Shown piece after piece: positions 45,743-54,190 of a DNA stretch of 64,000 nucleotides. Origin of the DNA: Lachnospiraceae bacterium JLR.KK008 (GTDB lineage: Bacteria; Bacillota; Clostridia; Lachnospirales; Lachnospiraceae); assembly GCA_037015955.1 (NCBI GenBank), contig CP143548.1, forward strand, positions 2,164,001 to 2,228,000. Direction: 5' to 3'. The notes below the pieces were generated by a model. It worked only from the letters and a program-made list of their open reading frames with translations. It made no database searches and was not told the DNA's origin. The first letter of the stretch is position 1; each line of letters opens with the position of its first letter. The position numbers and the translations under genes are program-made.

Positions 45743-45754
45743 TTACATATGTAA
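45743..45754 (-). promoter_or_regulatory. BlaI-type operator before the lipoprotein gene
   Basis: TTACATATGTAA, a perfect 12-base palindrome 53 bases before the lipoprotein ATG at 45690, matching the site at 44023-44035. Confidence 0.65.
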
Positions 45755-45822
45755 GATTTGAAAGTCAAGACAAATATCGGAAAGCCGAAGGAATTTTTAT
45801 ATGACAGAACATAATAAAAAAA

Positions 45823-45860
45823 GCATCGTTGACACTCTGTCTCCAGACTGTCAATGATGC
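45823..45860 (-). terminator. Terminator of the SH3 gene
   Basis: GCATCGTTGACA (45823-45834) and TGTCAATGATGC (45849-45860) pair with one G-T, followed on the minus strand by a run of seven T. Confidence 0.85.
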
Positions 45861-45870
45861 CTTTTGTCTG

Positions 45871-47175
45871 CTATTCTACGAACTCTGTCTTCACATAGCC
45901 GGTCTCACCGTTATATTTCACTTTACACCAGCCATCGGCCTGCTGCATGACGAGCTCCAGCTTATCGCCCTGATAAATGACCCCGAGCCGTTCGCCGTTC
46001 TCATTGGCGGAAGCACGCACATTGACCGTTGTCTTTGCCGTCACTTTACCGTCCTTGCCTACCAGCCCTGTACTCGTACTGCTGCTCTGTTCCGGCTGCG
46101 ATGCCCCCTGCTCCTGCTGTGACGCCTCCTGCTGCTCTGCTGCCGGCGTATCCGGATCATCGACCACATTTACAATATCTACAAGGTACTCTGACTTGAT
46201 AAAGGCCTCTTTGCCTTCAAACGTTACCTTGCTCCAGCCATTTCCCTTCTTCTCCAGCAGCGGCAGCTTCGTCCCTTTCTCTGCCTTGCCGATCTTATCT
46301 GCGGTCTCACTGTCAGAACTTCTCACATTGACGGTATCCGTCGTCTCCACTTCCGTCACCTTAGCCTTTGGTTCCTCAGGCGTTTCCGCCTCCTGTGGTT
46401 CCTCCTCTGCCGAAGCTACCTGTGGCTGTGCCTCATCGGCCTGCGCAGCAAGCGCCATTGCCTCCGCTACTTCTTCCTTGATCTGATCCGGAAAACCGTT
46501 CATAAATTCTGAGAGCGCACTGTCTGCCCCTACTGTCTCGTTATATTTGGCCTGCACCGTATTGCACAGATTGGTCACATCATCCTGTGCAGAGAGCTGT
46601 GTATAATACGAAAACGTATTATCATCCACATCCCCTTCATAAATATAATATTCACCGGATTCATTTTTAAATAAGACAAACGTTGTCAGCGCCGGCACAG
46701 GCGTCTCAAAATCATAGAACTTTACTTCATTATACACATACGCCAGATAAGCGCCGTCTGTCAGTCCCTTTTTCGTATAGCAGATCAGATTGTCATACTT
46801 TTCAATATATTCGCTCTTTTTCTCGATACGCAGCCGATCCTGTTCACTGATATAGTTCATCATCCCTTCAATCGTCGTCACATCGCCGTCCGCCAGGGCT
46901 GCGTAATATCTGTTCATAAATTCGTTGACCGCCGCTACCGCATTTTCCTCAAGCGGCACCGAATAGTCAAGAGACTCCTGCTCACTTTCGGCCGTCTCCT
47001 GCCCGATCTCATCCTCATTCTTTCCTCTGGAAAACACGGCCACACCTGCCAGGAGGGCAATGACGATGACCGCTGCAACCGGAATGGCGATCTTTTTATT
47101 CTGAGCGATCCATTGTACTCCTTCTTCGAGAAGCAGAACAATCTTTTCTTTCCAGCTTCCTGAATTTTGCTCCAT
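45871..47175 (-). CDS. Membrane-anchored double SH3b protein, 434 aa
   Basis: A cytoplasmic start of about 30 residues, one membrane helix (IAIPVAAVIVIALLAGVAVF, about 31-50), a folded outer domain of about 150 residues (AVAAVNEFMNRYYAALADGDVTTIEGMMNYISEQDRLRIEKKSEYI), a Glu/Ala/Gln-rich linker, and two bacterial SH3 domains (TVNVRSSDSETADKIGKAEKGTKL and TVNVRASANENGERLGVIYQGDKLEL). SH3b domains bind wall peptides. Likely a wall-sensing or anchoring protein. It lies 42 bases downstream of tRNA-Arg on the same strand. Confidence 0.82.
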   Translation of the reverse strand: MEQNSGSWKEKIVLLLEEGVQWIAQNKKIAIPVAAVIVIALLAGVAVFSRGKNEDEIGQETAESEQESLDYSVPLEENAVAAVNEFMNRYYAALADGDVTTIEGMMNYISEQDRLRIEKKSEYIEKYDNLICYTKKGLTDGAYLAYVYNEVKFYDFETPVPALTTFVLFKNESGEYYIYEGDVDDNTFSYYTQLSAQDDVTNLCNTVQAKYNETVGADSALSEFMNGFPDQIKEEVAEAMALAAQADEAQPQVASAEEEPQEAETPEEPKAKVTEVETTDTVNVRSSDSETADKIGKAEKGTKLPLLEKKGNGWSKVTFEGKEAFIKSEYLVDIVNVVDDPDTPAAEQQEASQQEQGASQPEQSSSTSTGLVGKDGKVTAKTTVNVRASANENGERLGVIYQGDKLELVMQQADGWCKVKYNGETGYVKTEFVE

Positions 47176-47197
47176 AGTTTTTTCAATCCTTATTGTT

Positions 47198-47330
47198 TAG
47201 TCAAAGCGATGTAAAATGCACCCGACAGGAATCGAACCTGCATTAAAGGCGTCGGAGGCCTTCGTTCTATCCGTTAGACTACGGGTGCATACAACTAAGT
47301 TATTACAAAATTATTACATCGCTTTGACTA
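47198..47330. repeat. 17-base perfect inverted repeat around tRNA-Arg
   Basis: TAGTCAAAGCGATGTAA (47198-47214) and its exact complement at 47314-47330 flank the tRNA. On the minus-strand precursor the two arms could pair and bring the 5' leader and 3' trailer together. Confidence 0.7.
47217..47288 (-). tRNA. tRNA-Arg (anticodon CCG)
   Basis: A 72-base cloverleaf on the minus strand: acceptor GCACCCG pairs with CGGGTGC, discriminator A, D-arm GTCTAACGGATAGAAC, anticodon stem AAGGC-CTCCGAC-GCCTT with anticodon CCG, T-arm CAGGTTCGATTCCTG. CCA is not encoded. Confidence 0.93.
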
Positions 47331-47421
47331 TAATAACATAACTTATCGTAATTGTCCAGTCTCTATCTTTTTATATTTGATAATAATTTTTTCCAGCTTT
47401 TTTACTGTTTCCTGTCAGATG

Positions 47422-48312
47422 TTACAAGATCGTCAGTTTTTCTCTCTCCCTGTCATAATAATAGACAGAATCGGAGAGTATTTCCTCCGGCCTCACCTGT
47501 GTCCGGTTCATATTACAGACAAGTCTTCTGAGCTCTTCCGGGGACTCAATCCCTTCGGGCAGTAAGATCACTTCATGGACCGAACTCGGCAAAAGATAAA
47601 AATTAGTTTTCATCTGCTCCGAGAACTGCTGCAGCACGTCCGGAAAACAGATGGCTGCCGCGCCAAACAGTTTTCTCTCATTCGTCAGTACATACATCTG
47701 TGACTGCTGCTCCTCTCTATGTACCACAGTCTGTGTTCCAGCCATCGATTCCATAATCTGATCCACCGATTCGATCCGGGGCGCAGACATACGCCTTGTG
47801 TTCTCTTTCGCGAGCGCAAATAACTGCTCCTCACTGATCCCCCACAAATTCATATTTACAAAACGGACCAGTATTGTGGCGCTGCCCAGCATATCGTGCA
47901 AAATCCTGTAATAACATACAAGCGCCAGATCGAGAAAGCGCACATGCGGTACTGAGGACAGCAGCTCTTTGTTCGTCTCATAATTGATCAGCTTACAGGC
48001 AACTCTCTCCCTGACTTGTGAGAAGTCTGTAAAAAACCGCAGATCGACCCTGCCTTCGATTTTACTCTCCCCGTAAATGCGGATCACTTCCTGTATGATC
48101 TCACAAAACGGTTTTCCCTCTTTATATTGTTCATACATCGGCTGCAGGTAAATAGTCGGAGAGAGGTTCGAGTTCTCATTTCCGATCGTCAGTCCCGGAT
48201 AAATCATTCCATTGTTCTTGCGTATCTTGTGTATCTCTACCTGATACGATTCTCCATAGTATTCGGCGATCCCTTTCCGGATCTTCTCTGAAAATGCTTC
48301 AAATGTTATCAT
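47422..48312 (-). CDS. DUF5688-family protein, 296 aa
   Basis: Typical of DUF5688, common in Lachnospiraceae: VEIHKIRKNNGMIYPGLTIGNENSNLSPTIYLQPMYEQYKEGKPFCEIIQEVIRIY at the start, then VACKLINYETNKELLSSVPHVRFLDLALVCYYRI, and near the end AAAICFPDVLQQFSEQMKTNFYLLPSSVHEVILLP. No catalytic motif, signal or membrane segment is seen, and no function is known. It is often in multiple copies near phage or accessory regions. Transcribed alone. Confidence 0.8.
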   Translation of the reverse strand: MITFEAFSEKIRKGIAEYYGESYQVEIHKIRKNNGMIYPGLTIGNENSNLSPTIYLQPMYEQYKEGKPFCEIIQEVIRIYGESKIEGRVDLRFFTDFSQVRERVACKLINYETNKELLSSVPHVRFLDLALVCYYRILHDMLGSATILVRFVNMNLWGISEEQLFALAKENTRRMSAPRIESVDQIMESMAGTQTVVHREEQQSQMYVLTNERKLFGAAAICFPDVLQQFSEQMKTNFYLLPSSVHEVILLPEGIESPEELRRLVCNMNRTQVRPEEILSDSVYYYDREREKLTIL

Positions 48313-48441
48313 TAATTTTCCTTTCTCATTTTTCTTTTCCTCCGCATGAGTCAGTACAATCGGGCAGGTTTACCCTCACCTGCTCCCGCGCGGGCGTCTG
48401 TCAGCTTCTGCTGACATTTTTCTTCGGATGCCTGTGTACAT

Positions 48442-48477
48442 AAAAAAAGAGACAATAGAATTCATATCTATTGTCTC
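48442..48477 (-). terminator. Terminator of efp
   Basis: GAGACAATAGA (48449-48459) and TCTATTGTCTC (48467-48477) pair perfectly, followed on the minus strand by a run of seven T. Confidence 0.85.
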
Positions 48478-48509
48478 ATAAGCGCTTCTGATCAATGCAA
48501 ATCCTTCCG

Positions 48510-49067
48510 TTACACTCTTGACAGATATTCACCTGTCCGTGTGTCGATCTTGATCACATCACCGATTTCTACGAACAGAGGAACCAGTACATTTGCTCCT
48601 GTCTCCACAGTCGCCGGCTTCGTAGCACCCGTTGCCGTGTCTCCCTTGAATCCAGGCTCCGTCTCTGTGATTGCGAGCTCCACGAACAAAGGAGGCTCAA
48701 TGGCAAACACATTGCCATTATGAGAGCAGACTTTTACCATCTCATTCTCTTTCACAAATTTCAGCGTATCACCGATCGTCTCCTGATTGAGCGCAATCTG
48801 ATCATAGGATTCGACATCCATGAAATGAAACAGATCCCCGTCCGAATATAAATACTGCATGTCTTTTCTGTCGATACGTGCCTGCGGACATTTCTCCGTA
48901 GGTCTGAATGTTTTCTCGACAACGCCGCCGTTGATGATATTTTTCAGTTTCGTTCTCACGAAAGCAGCACCCTTTCCGGGTTTCACATGCTGAAATTCAA
49001 TGATCTGGTAAATGTTATTATCTAGCTCAATGGTAATGCCATTTCTGAAATCACCTGCAGAAATCAT
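48510..49067 (-). CDS. efp: Elongation factor P, 185 aa
   Basis: Relieves ribosomes stalled on polyproline. The three beta-barrel domains are complete: KOW-like start ([41 protein letters not shown]), then [20 protein letters not shown], and [40 protein letters not shown] at the end. The modified tip residue lies in the loop PGKGAAF (Lys about residue 32). 185 residues is normal. It usually follows aro genes and a peptidase; the peptidase is missing here. Confidence 0.96.
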   Translation of the reverse strand: MISAGDFRNGITIELDNNIYQIIEFQHVKPGKGAAFVRTKLKNIINGGVVEKTFRPTEKCPQARIDRKDMQYLYSDGDLFHFMDVESYDQIALNQETIGDTLKFVKENEMVKVCSHNGNVFAIEPPLFVELAITETEPGFKGDTATGATKPATVETGANVLVPLFVEIGDVIKIDTRTGEYLSRV

Positions 49068-49137
49068 AGTCTATTCCTCCTAATGTCCTCACGTTATAAT
49101 TCCAATATAGTTTATACTATATTCTGTTCTTTTTCAA

Positions 49138-49578
49138 CTACTTTTTCCCAATTAATCCGCAAATTGTATCGATCGCCATCAGATACCCTTCCAGTCCGTG
49201 CCCGTAGATCTGATCATCACAGGCAGGTCTGGTCACTGACACCTTGCGAAAATCTTCCCGCTTTGTAATGTCAGAAATATGGATTTCTATCTTTGGCATG
49301 GACACGCTGGCCAGTGCGTCATGAATGGCATAACTGTAATGGGTGTAGGCACCTGGGTTGATGACAATGCCCTCTGTGCCGTCGCCGTAGGCATCCTGTA
49401 TCCGGTCAATGATCGCTCCCTCATGATTGCTCTGGAACACCTCGATCTGACAGCCTCTCTCCTCACCCTTCTCTGCGATCATATGCAGCAGGGCATCATA
49501 GTTCTGTGTGCCGTAGACTTCTTTCTCTCTGATGCCAAGAAAATTAATATTTGGTCCGTTGATCACTAAAAGTTTCAT
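49138..49578 (-). CDS. aroQ: Type II 3-dehydroquinate dehydratase, 146 aa
   Basis: Third step of the shikimate pathway. Motifs: LVINGPNINFLGIREKEVYG near the start, FQSNHEGAIIDRIQDA, NPGAYTHYSYAIHDAL with the catalytic His, and VTRPACDDQIYGHGLEGYL. Dodecameric type II family; 146 residues is normal. Start overlaps the aroK stop by four bases. Confidence 0.95.
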   Translation of the reverse strand: MKLLVINGPNINFLGIREKEVYGTQNYDALLHMIAEKGEERGCQIEVFQSNHEGAIIDRIQDAYGDGTEGIVINPGAYTHYSYAIHDALASVSMPKIEIHISDITKREDFRKVSVTRPACDDQIYGHGLEGYLMAIDTICGLIGKK

Positions 49579-50084
49579 CTTATCTTCTCCTCTATCTCTG
49601 CCAGAATCTCCTCAAAGTCTTTTCCGTCTGTGCTGACCGTCACATCTGCCACCGCCTCATAGGCAGACGCCCGCGCTGCCATCAGCTCCCTGATCCGCGC
49701 GCACGCGTCGCCGCCCTGCAAAAGCGGTCTCTTCGTGTCGTCCTTCAGCCTCTCATACACCGTTTCCGGACTGACCTTCAGATAGACTACTCTGCCCAGT
49801 TTTTTCAAGAGCGCTGCATTCCCCGGCTGTACCGGAAGTCCGCCGCCGGTGGCAATGATCTTATCGCTCTCCGTCTCCGCCAGCTTTATGACCGTCTGCC
49901 TCTCCAGTTCCCGGAAATATGCCTCTCCTTCCTCTGCAAAGATCTGTGAAATCTCCTTCCCCTGCTCCCGTTCGATCACTTTATCCGTATCCAGAAAAGA
50001 GTGGCGCATGTAATAGGACAGCCTGATACCGATCGTCGTTTTGCCGCAACCCATAAATCCGATTAAAACGATATTGTCATTCAT
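49575..50084 (-). CDS. aroK: Shikimate kinase, 169 aa
   Basis: Phosphorylates shikimate. Walker A GFMGCGKTTIG at residues 8-18, shikimate-binding Asp in DTDKVIE, GGGLPVQPGN, and the lid Arg near RPLLQGGDACARI. Length is normal. It overlaps aroE by eight bases. Confidence 0.95.
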   Translation of the reverse strand: MNDNIVLIGFMGCGKTTIGIRLSYYMRHSFLDTDKVIEREQGKEISQIFAEEGEAYFRELERQTVIKLAETESDKIIATGGGLPVQPGNAALLKKLGRVVYLKVSPETVYERLKDDTKRPLLQGGDACARIRELMAARASAYEAVADVTVSTDGKDFEEILAEIEEKIR

Positions 50085-50955
50085 AGATTCCCATTTCTTT
50101 CTTCATCATTATCAGTATTTTCTCTGCTTCCGCTTCCTCTACCGTGACCTGATTCCAGAGCTCATAGGCAAGAATCCCCTGATAGACAAGCATCTTCAGC
50201 CCATTGAAGGCACGCCCTCCCTGCTCCTGTACAAGGCGCATAAACTTTGTCCGGGAAGGTTTGTAGACAAGGTCATAACCGGTATGTATTTTCTGGTAAA
50301 AGGCCGGCTCCCCGATCACTGCCTCTTCCGTATGCGGATGCAGCCCCACGCTCGTAGCCTGTACCGCCAGATAGCCGCCGCCGGGTATCTTTCCATATTC
50401 TGCCAGAGGCAATGCCTCGATGCAGTCCCGGCCAAATGCAGTATTCACCTCCCGGGCGATCTCCCGGGCTTTTTCCACGGTCCGGTTTAACAGATATACC
50501 TTCCGCACGCCGGTGTGCGCACAGAGAAACGCCACCGCTCTCGCCGCACCTCCGGCGCCGAGCACGATCACTGTCTCCTCCGACAGGTTGATGCCGTCCG
50601 ATTCCATAGCGCGCTTCAGTCCTGTCATATCCGTATTATAACCTTTGAAGCCTTCCCCCTGACAGACAAGCGTATTGACTGCCCCGATCCTGCCTGCCAG
50701 TTCGTCGACCTCCTGCAGGTAAGGAAGTACTTCGCTCTTATAGGGAACCGTCACATTCAGCCCCTGCAGATGCAGCGCCTGTGCTCCCTTTACTGCCACT
50801 TCCAGCTCTCCCTCATCTACCGGAAAAGGCACATAGACGAGATTATGTCCCAGATCGCGGGCCAGTGTATTGTGGATCAGCGGCGAGAGCGTATGCGCCA
50901 CCGGATTTCCGATCAGTCCGCAAGTCCTCGTACTGCCATTGATATTCCCCATCAT
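50077..50955 (-). CDS. aroE: Shikimate dehydrogenase, 292 aa
   Basis: Reduces 3-dehydroshikimate with NADPH. N-terminal CGLIGNPVAHTLSPLIHNTL, substrate Lys in NVTVPYKSEVLPYL, NADP-binding GAGGAARAVAFL, and the C-terminal YQGILAYELW. Length is normal. Met1 or Met2 may start; both overlap the yqeG stop. Confidence 0.95.
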   Translation of the reverse strand: MMGNINGSTRTCGLIGNPVAHTLSPLIHNTLARDLGHNLVYVPFPVDEGELEVAVKGAQALHLQGLNVTVPYKSEVLPYLQEVDELAGRIGAVNTLVCQGEGFKGYNTDMTGLKRAMESDGINLSEETVIVLGAGGAARAVAFLCAHTGVRKVYLLNRTVEKAREIAREVNTAFGRDCIEALPLAEYGKIPGGGYLAVQATSVGLHPHTEEAVIGEPAFYQKIHTGYDLVYKPSRTKFMRLVQEQGGRAFNGLKMLVYQGILAYELWNQVTVEEAEAEKILIMMKKEMGIYE

Positions 50956-51452
50956 TTCGCCCTCTCTCTTTTGTAAAAATATAAAACAATCTTTTCAAAA
51001 AAACGCTTGATCACAATCTGAATCTCTTCCTTCGGATGAATCGGCGCCACCAGATAAGTCGTCATTCCCACCTTTTTGGCACCCCAAACGTCGGTAAAAA
51101 GCTGATCCCCCACAAAAAGCGTATTTCCCGGAATCGTCCCCATCTGCTTCATCGCCCTGCGATAGCTCGCCTCAAAAGGCTTGTTGGCTCTGTGAATGTA
51201 GGCCGCACTGACCGCATCACAAAACATCTTTACCCGGGGCTCTTTATTGTTGGAGAGCATCATCACCTGATAGCCGATCGCTGTCAGTCTTGCCATCAGG
51301 GCTTTGCTGCGCTGATCGGCGGGCGCGCCGTGAGGCACAAGGGTATTGTCAATGTCAAAAATCACGCCCCGGTGTCCTTTCTCATAGAGCGCCTCATAGT
51401 CAATCTCATATGCACTGTCCACATATTCGTCCGGATAAAATCTTTGCAGCAT
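50952..51452 (-). CDS. yqeG: YqeG-family HAD phosphatase, 166 aa
   Basis: HAD superfamily IIIA: motif I DIDNTLVPHGAP (nucleophile Asp about residue 31), motif II LSNN, motif III region with Lys and GDQLFTDVWGAKKVGM. Related to mitochondrial PTPMT-like phosphatases; some act on phosphatidylglycerol phosphate. The ATG at 51452 (GAGAGG upstream) gives the usual MLQRFYPDEYV start. It opens the yqeG-aroE-aroK-aroQ operon. Confidence 0.9.
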   Translation of the reverse strand: MLQRFYPDEYVDSAYEIDYEALYEKGHRGVIFDIDNTLVPHGAPADQRSKALMARLTAIGYQVMMLSNNKEPRVKMFCDAVSAAYIHRANKPFEASYRRAMKQMGTIPGNTLFVGDQLFTDVWGAKKVGMTTYLVAPIHPKEEIQIVIKRFFEKIVLYFYKRERAK

Positions 51453-51468
51453 AAAACGTCCTCTCTCA

Positions 51469-51496
51469 AAAAAGACTTCCCTGTGGAAGTCTTTTT
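51469..51496 (-). terminator. Terminator between nrdR and yqeG
   Basis: AAAAAGACTTCC and GGAAGTCTTTTT pair perfectly around CTGT; it has A/T runs on both sides. It closes the nrdR transcript before the aro operon. Confidence 0.85.
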
Positions 51497-51519
51497 GTTC
51501 CATAATTAATATTCATCTA

Positions 51520-51969
51520 TTATTCCAACACCTTTTTCAACTCATCCATGAAGGTATTGATGTCTTTAAATTCTCTGTACACGGAGGCAAACCTCACATA
51601 AGCTACCGCCTCCAGATTCTTCAGCTTATTCATCACGAGTTCCCCGACGACCTGGCTGGGCACTTCTTTGTCTTCCATGCTGAAGATCTCTGTCTCCACT
51701 TCATCCACAAGCTGGGTAATCTGTCCGGCGCTGATCGGCCTCTTATAGCAGGCGCGCAGTACTCCGGCCTCTATTTTGGTGCGGTCATAAGTCTCTCTGT
51801 TATCATCTTTTTTAATAATGATGACCGGTATTGTCTCTACCTTTTCATATGTCGTAAACCGCTTGTCACACTCATCGCATACCCGGCGTCTGCGAATGGA
51901 ATTGTTGTCATCCGCAGGCCTGGAGTCGATGACTCTCGTATTCTCATGACCGCAAAACGGACATTTCAT
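51520..51969 (-). CDS. nrdR: Transcriptional repressor NrdR, 149 aa
   Basis: Represses ribonucleotide reductase genes when dATP is high. N-terminal zinc ribbon (MKCPFCGHENTRVIDSRPADDNNSIRRRRVCDECDKRFTTYE) with two CxxC pairs, then an ATP-cone (VIIIKKDDNRETYDRTKIEAGVLRACYKRPIS). The start at 51969 (GGAGG upstream) gives the invariant MKCPFC. Length 149 is normal. Confidence 0.95.
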   Translation of the reverse strand: MKCPFCGHENTRVIDSRPADDNNSIRRRRVCDECDKRFTTYEKVETIPVIIIKKDDNRETYDRTKIEAGVLRACYKRPISAGQITQLVDEVETEIFSMEDKEVPSQVVGELVMNKLKNLEAVAYVRFASVYREFKDINTFMDELKKVLE

Positions 51970-52100
51970 CTTCGCTCCTCCTGTCTGAAACACTGCCACA
52001 CACTACATTTCCATTATACAGAAAACGCCGACACTGTGTCAATGGATATACAGGCCGGTCATGCACACCCCGCTCTTTTTTTCATACGATAACATTAAGT

Positions 52101-52358
52101 ATGGAAAAGGCAGGCAGCCGCATGTTATTCTCCTGTTTTCAGAAAAAAGAAGTGATCAATATCAGAAATTGTCAGAAGATTGGCAATGTCGTGGACATCG
52201 AATTCGACGAATGTACCGGTCAGATCCATAAGATCGTCATCTCAGAGGGGTTTCATTTCTGTCGCTTTTTTGAAGGCAGTTCCGACATCGTCATCTGCTA
52301 CAAAGATATTAAACAGATCGGCCCTGACATCATTCTTGTTGATCTGTGCTGCTCGTGA
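52101..52358 (+). CDS. YlmC/YmxH-family sporulation protein, 85 aa
   Basis: PRC-barrel-like fold typical of YlmC/YmxH: KKEVINIRNCQKIGNVVDIEFDECTGQIHKIVISEGF, then a second strand pair (DIVICYKDIKQIGPDIILVDL). Small spore-linked proteins often encoded by sigG or nrdR. Met8 is a possible start. It is convergent with tdk and overlaps it by 29 bases. Confidence 0.85.
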   Translation: MEKAGSRMLFSCFQKKEVINIRNCQKIGNVVDIEFDECTGQIHKIVISEGFHFCRFFEGSSDIVICYKDIKQIGPDIILVDLCCS

Positions 52359-52947
52359 ACTGCATCCTCTTTTTCCGCCAGTCAGGCCCCAGATTGCCTT
52401 CTTTATAGTGCTTTCGGCAAAGAGCGACGTACTTATCGTCACCGCCCAGGCATACCTGTTCGCCTTCCCGGATAATCTGTCCGTCATGACTGAATCTGGT
52501 CGTGCATGCCGCTCCCTGCCCACACCAGCATACGGTCTTCATCTCCTCGATTACATCGGCCCAGGCCAGGAGCCAGATGGAGCCTTCAAAAGGCTCCCTG
52601 CGAAAATCAGTGCGCAGACCATAACAGATGACCGGAATGTCACACTCATCCACAACATCCACAAAGAAAGCGATCTCACTCTTCTTGCAAAACTGCGCCT
52701 CATCTACGATAATACAGTCATACTTCCTGATCTCCTCTTTCGGATAGTGCACAAAATCTTCCACAAAGCGGCACTTCTTCTCAAGACCCATACGGCTTCT
52801 GATGATGCCCTCACCGTCTCTCGTGTCCAGTCTCGGTTTTAACAACAGCGCGGACTTGCCCCGCTCATAGTAATTGTAATCTACCATCAACGCATTTGCC
52901 GTCTTGGAACTGCCCATTGCGCCATGCCGGAAATATAACTTTGCCAT
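52330..52947 (-). CDS. tdk: Thymidine kinase, 205 aa
   Basis: Salvages thymidine. Walker A GAMGSSKTANAL near residue 10, Walker B IIVDEAQF, and the zinc lasso CWCGQGAACTTRF ... CRKHY. The start at 52947 (GAGGG upstream) gives MAKLYFRHG. Length (190-210) is normal. Confidence 0.93.
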   Translation of the reverse strand: MAKLYFRHGAMGSSKTANALMVDYNYYERGKSALLLKPRLDTRDGEGIIRSRMGLEKKCRFVEDFVHYPKEEIRKYDCIIVDEAQFCKKSEIAFFVDVVDECDIPVICYGLRTDFRREPFEGSIWLLAWADVIEEMKTVCWCGQGAACTTRFSHDGQIIREGEQVCLGGDDKYVALCRKHYKEGNLGPDWRKKRMQFTSSTDQQE

Positions 52948-52982
52948 CTGATTCCCTCTTCTCTCCGATTTCAGACGGATGA

Positions 52983-53888
52983 TCAACCGTCATAGTTTTT
53001 CTTGCAGACGGGAATATTGCTTCCCGTATTCCAGTTCATGCCCAGCGCCCGGTATGCGCTGTCAGATACCAGATAGGTGATATAGCTCGATGTGCCGTCG
53101 TCACAATATACGTCCACGATATACCATTCTCCATTTATCATCACCACATTCCACATATAATCCTTCAGCGCAGAGCTGTTATTGGCAGAGATGATATACG
53201 AGCCGACCCCCATCGCGTCGCAGAGTGCTTTCATCGCCCGGGCATAGCCTTTGGCATTTGCCTCATGATAGATCAGCGCACCCCACGCATCGTCTGCATG
53301 ATTTTTGTTGCCTTTGGGAGCCAGCACACACGTCTGCACAAGGAAATCATGTGCCGCCCGCACTTTTTTGACATCGCTCATCGACGCCACATTGTTCTGG
53401 ATCAGAAAGCTGGAGACAGCCGTCTGCACCTGCTGGATTTCCGTCGCGTTCAGGTCCGGTCCATATACGCTTCCCACCGAAAAGCTTCCCCTGTTGTCGC
53501 TGGCTGCCGCCCCGGAATTTGCTATATCATTGGGGATTGCCGTTCCATCCTCCTTGGTAATCTTCTGAATCGACGTGGAGGACTCTGTCAACAATTTATC
53601 GAGATCAATCTTCTGTCCGGCATTCAATGCCGCAAGAAGTTCCTTTACCGCAGGCCGGTCATCATCGAAAAAAGTATAGTTATAGGTGCCGTTCTCCTGC
53701 CTGGTCACGAGCACTTCCCCATAAATATTAGAGTGAATCACACCGCCCGATGTGGCGTCCGCCGGAACCTGTATGGAATCAGAACCGGAACCGCCCGCCG
53801 CCACAGCCGTCGCAGGCGCCGTCAGAAACAGTCCCGCACAGAAGATTACCATTCCTTTTTTCATAACATTTTTTTGATACGGTCTCAT
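52983..53888 (-). CDS. Secreted transglutaminase-like protein, catalytic Cys and His absent, 301 aa
   Basis: Residues 1-30 are a signal peptide (MVIFCAGLFLTAPATAVAA). The C-terminal ~130 residues match the transglutaminase/protease core: HDFLVQTCVLAP (partner helix), HEANAKGYARAMKALCDAMGVGSY, DYMWNVVMINGEWYIVDVYCDD. In active members the helix reads GVCxGYA and the next block HAWN; here Cys is Ala (about residue 212) and His is Tyr (about residue 244), while Asp (about residue 259) stays. It should be a binding-only pseudoenzyme. GGAGG precedes the ATG at 53888. Confidence 0.75.
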   Translation of the reverse strand: MRPYQKNVMKKGMVIFCAGLFLTAPATAVAAGGSGSDSIQVPADATSGGVIHSNIYGEVLVTRQENGTYNYTFFDDDRPAVKELLAALNAGQKIDLDKLLTESSTSIQKITKEDGTAIPNDIANSGAAASDNRGSFSVGSVYGPDLNATEIQQVQTAVSSFLIQNNVASMSDVKKVRAAHDFLVQTCVLAPKGNKNHADDAWGALIYHEANAKGYARAMKALCDAMGVGSYIISANNSSALKDYMWNVVMINGEWYIVDVYCDDGTSSYITYLVSDSAYRALGMNWNTGSNIPVCKKNYDG

Positions 53889-53937
53889 ATTACCGATACC
53901 TCCTTTTGTTTTTATTACTTTGTATTGCAAGTTCTCT

Positions 53938-54190
53938 CCCACGACAGGCGCATGAACGATCAAACTGTGAACGATCATTTATCTTTTTCTGATGCGGGCA
54001 GAGAGCCGGAAAGATTTTCGTATTGCTCCGTGCTTCGGATATGGTATTTTCTGATTGTCTTGCTTCCGCCGATGAAATATTTTATAATAGCAAGTCGCAA
54101 GCTCAAAAATCTTTCCGGCTCTCTGCCCTGTCATATCAGAAACGCGATACTTGTTCACTCTTTGTTCGTCCATGCGTCTGTCGTGTTCTC
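53938..54190. repeat. Palindromic intergenic element, ~250 bases
   Basis: Perfect 23-base arms (53996-54018 and 54106-54128, core GGCAGAGAGCCGGAAAGAT) are extended by less perfect arms of about 55 more bases each way; the outer ends share CTGTCGTG. The right end overlaps the last 18 codons of the acyltransferase gene and supplies its C-terminal tail. Size and shape fit a MITE or other dispersed palindromic repeat; I recall similar sequences in other Lachnospiraceae. Confidence 0.65.
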
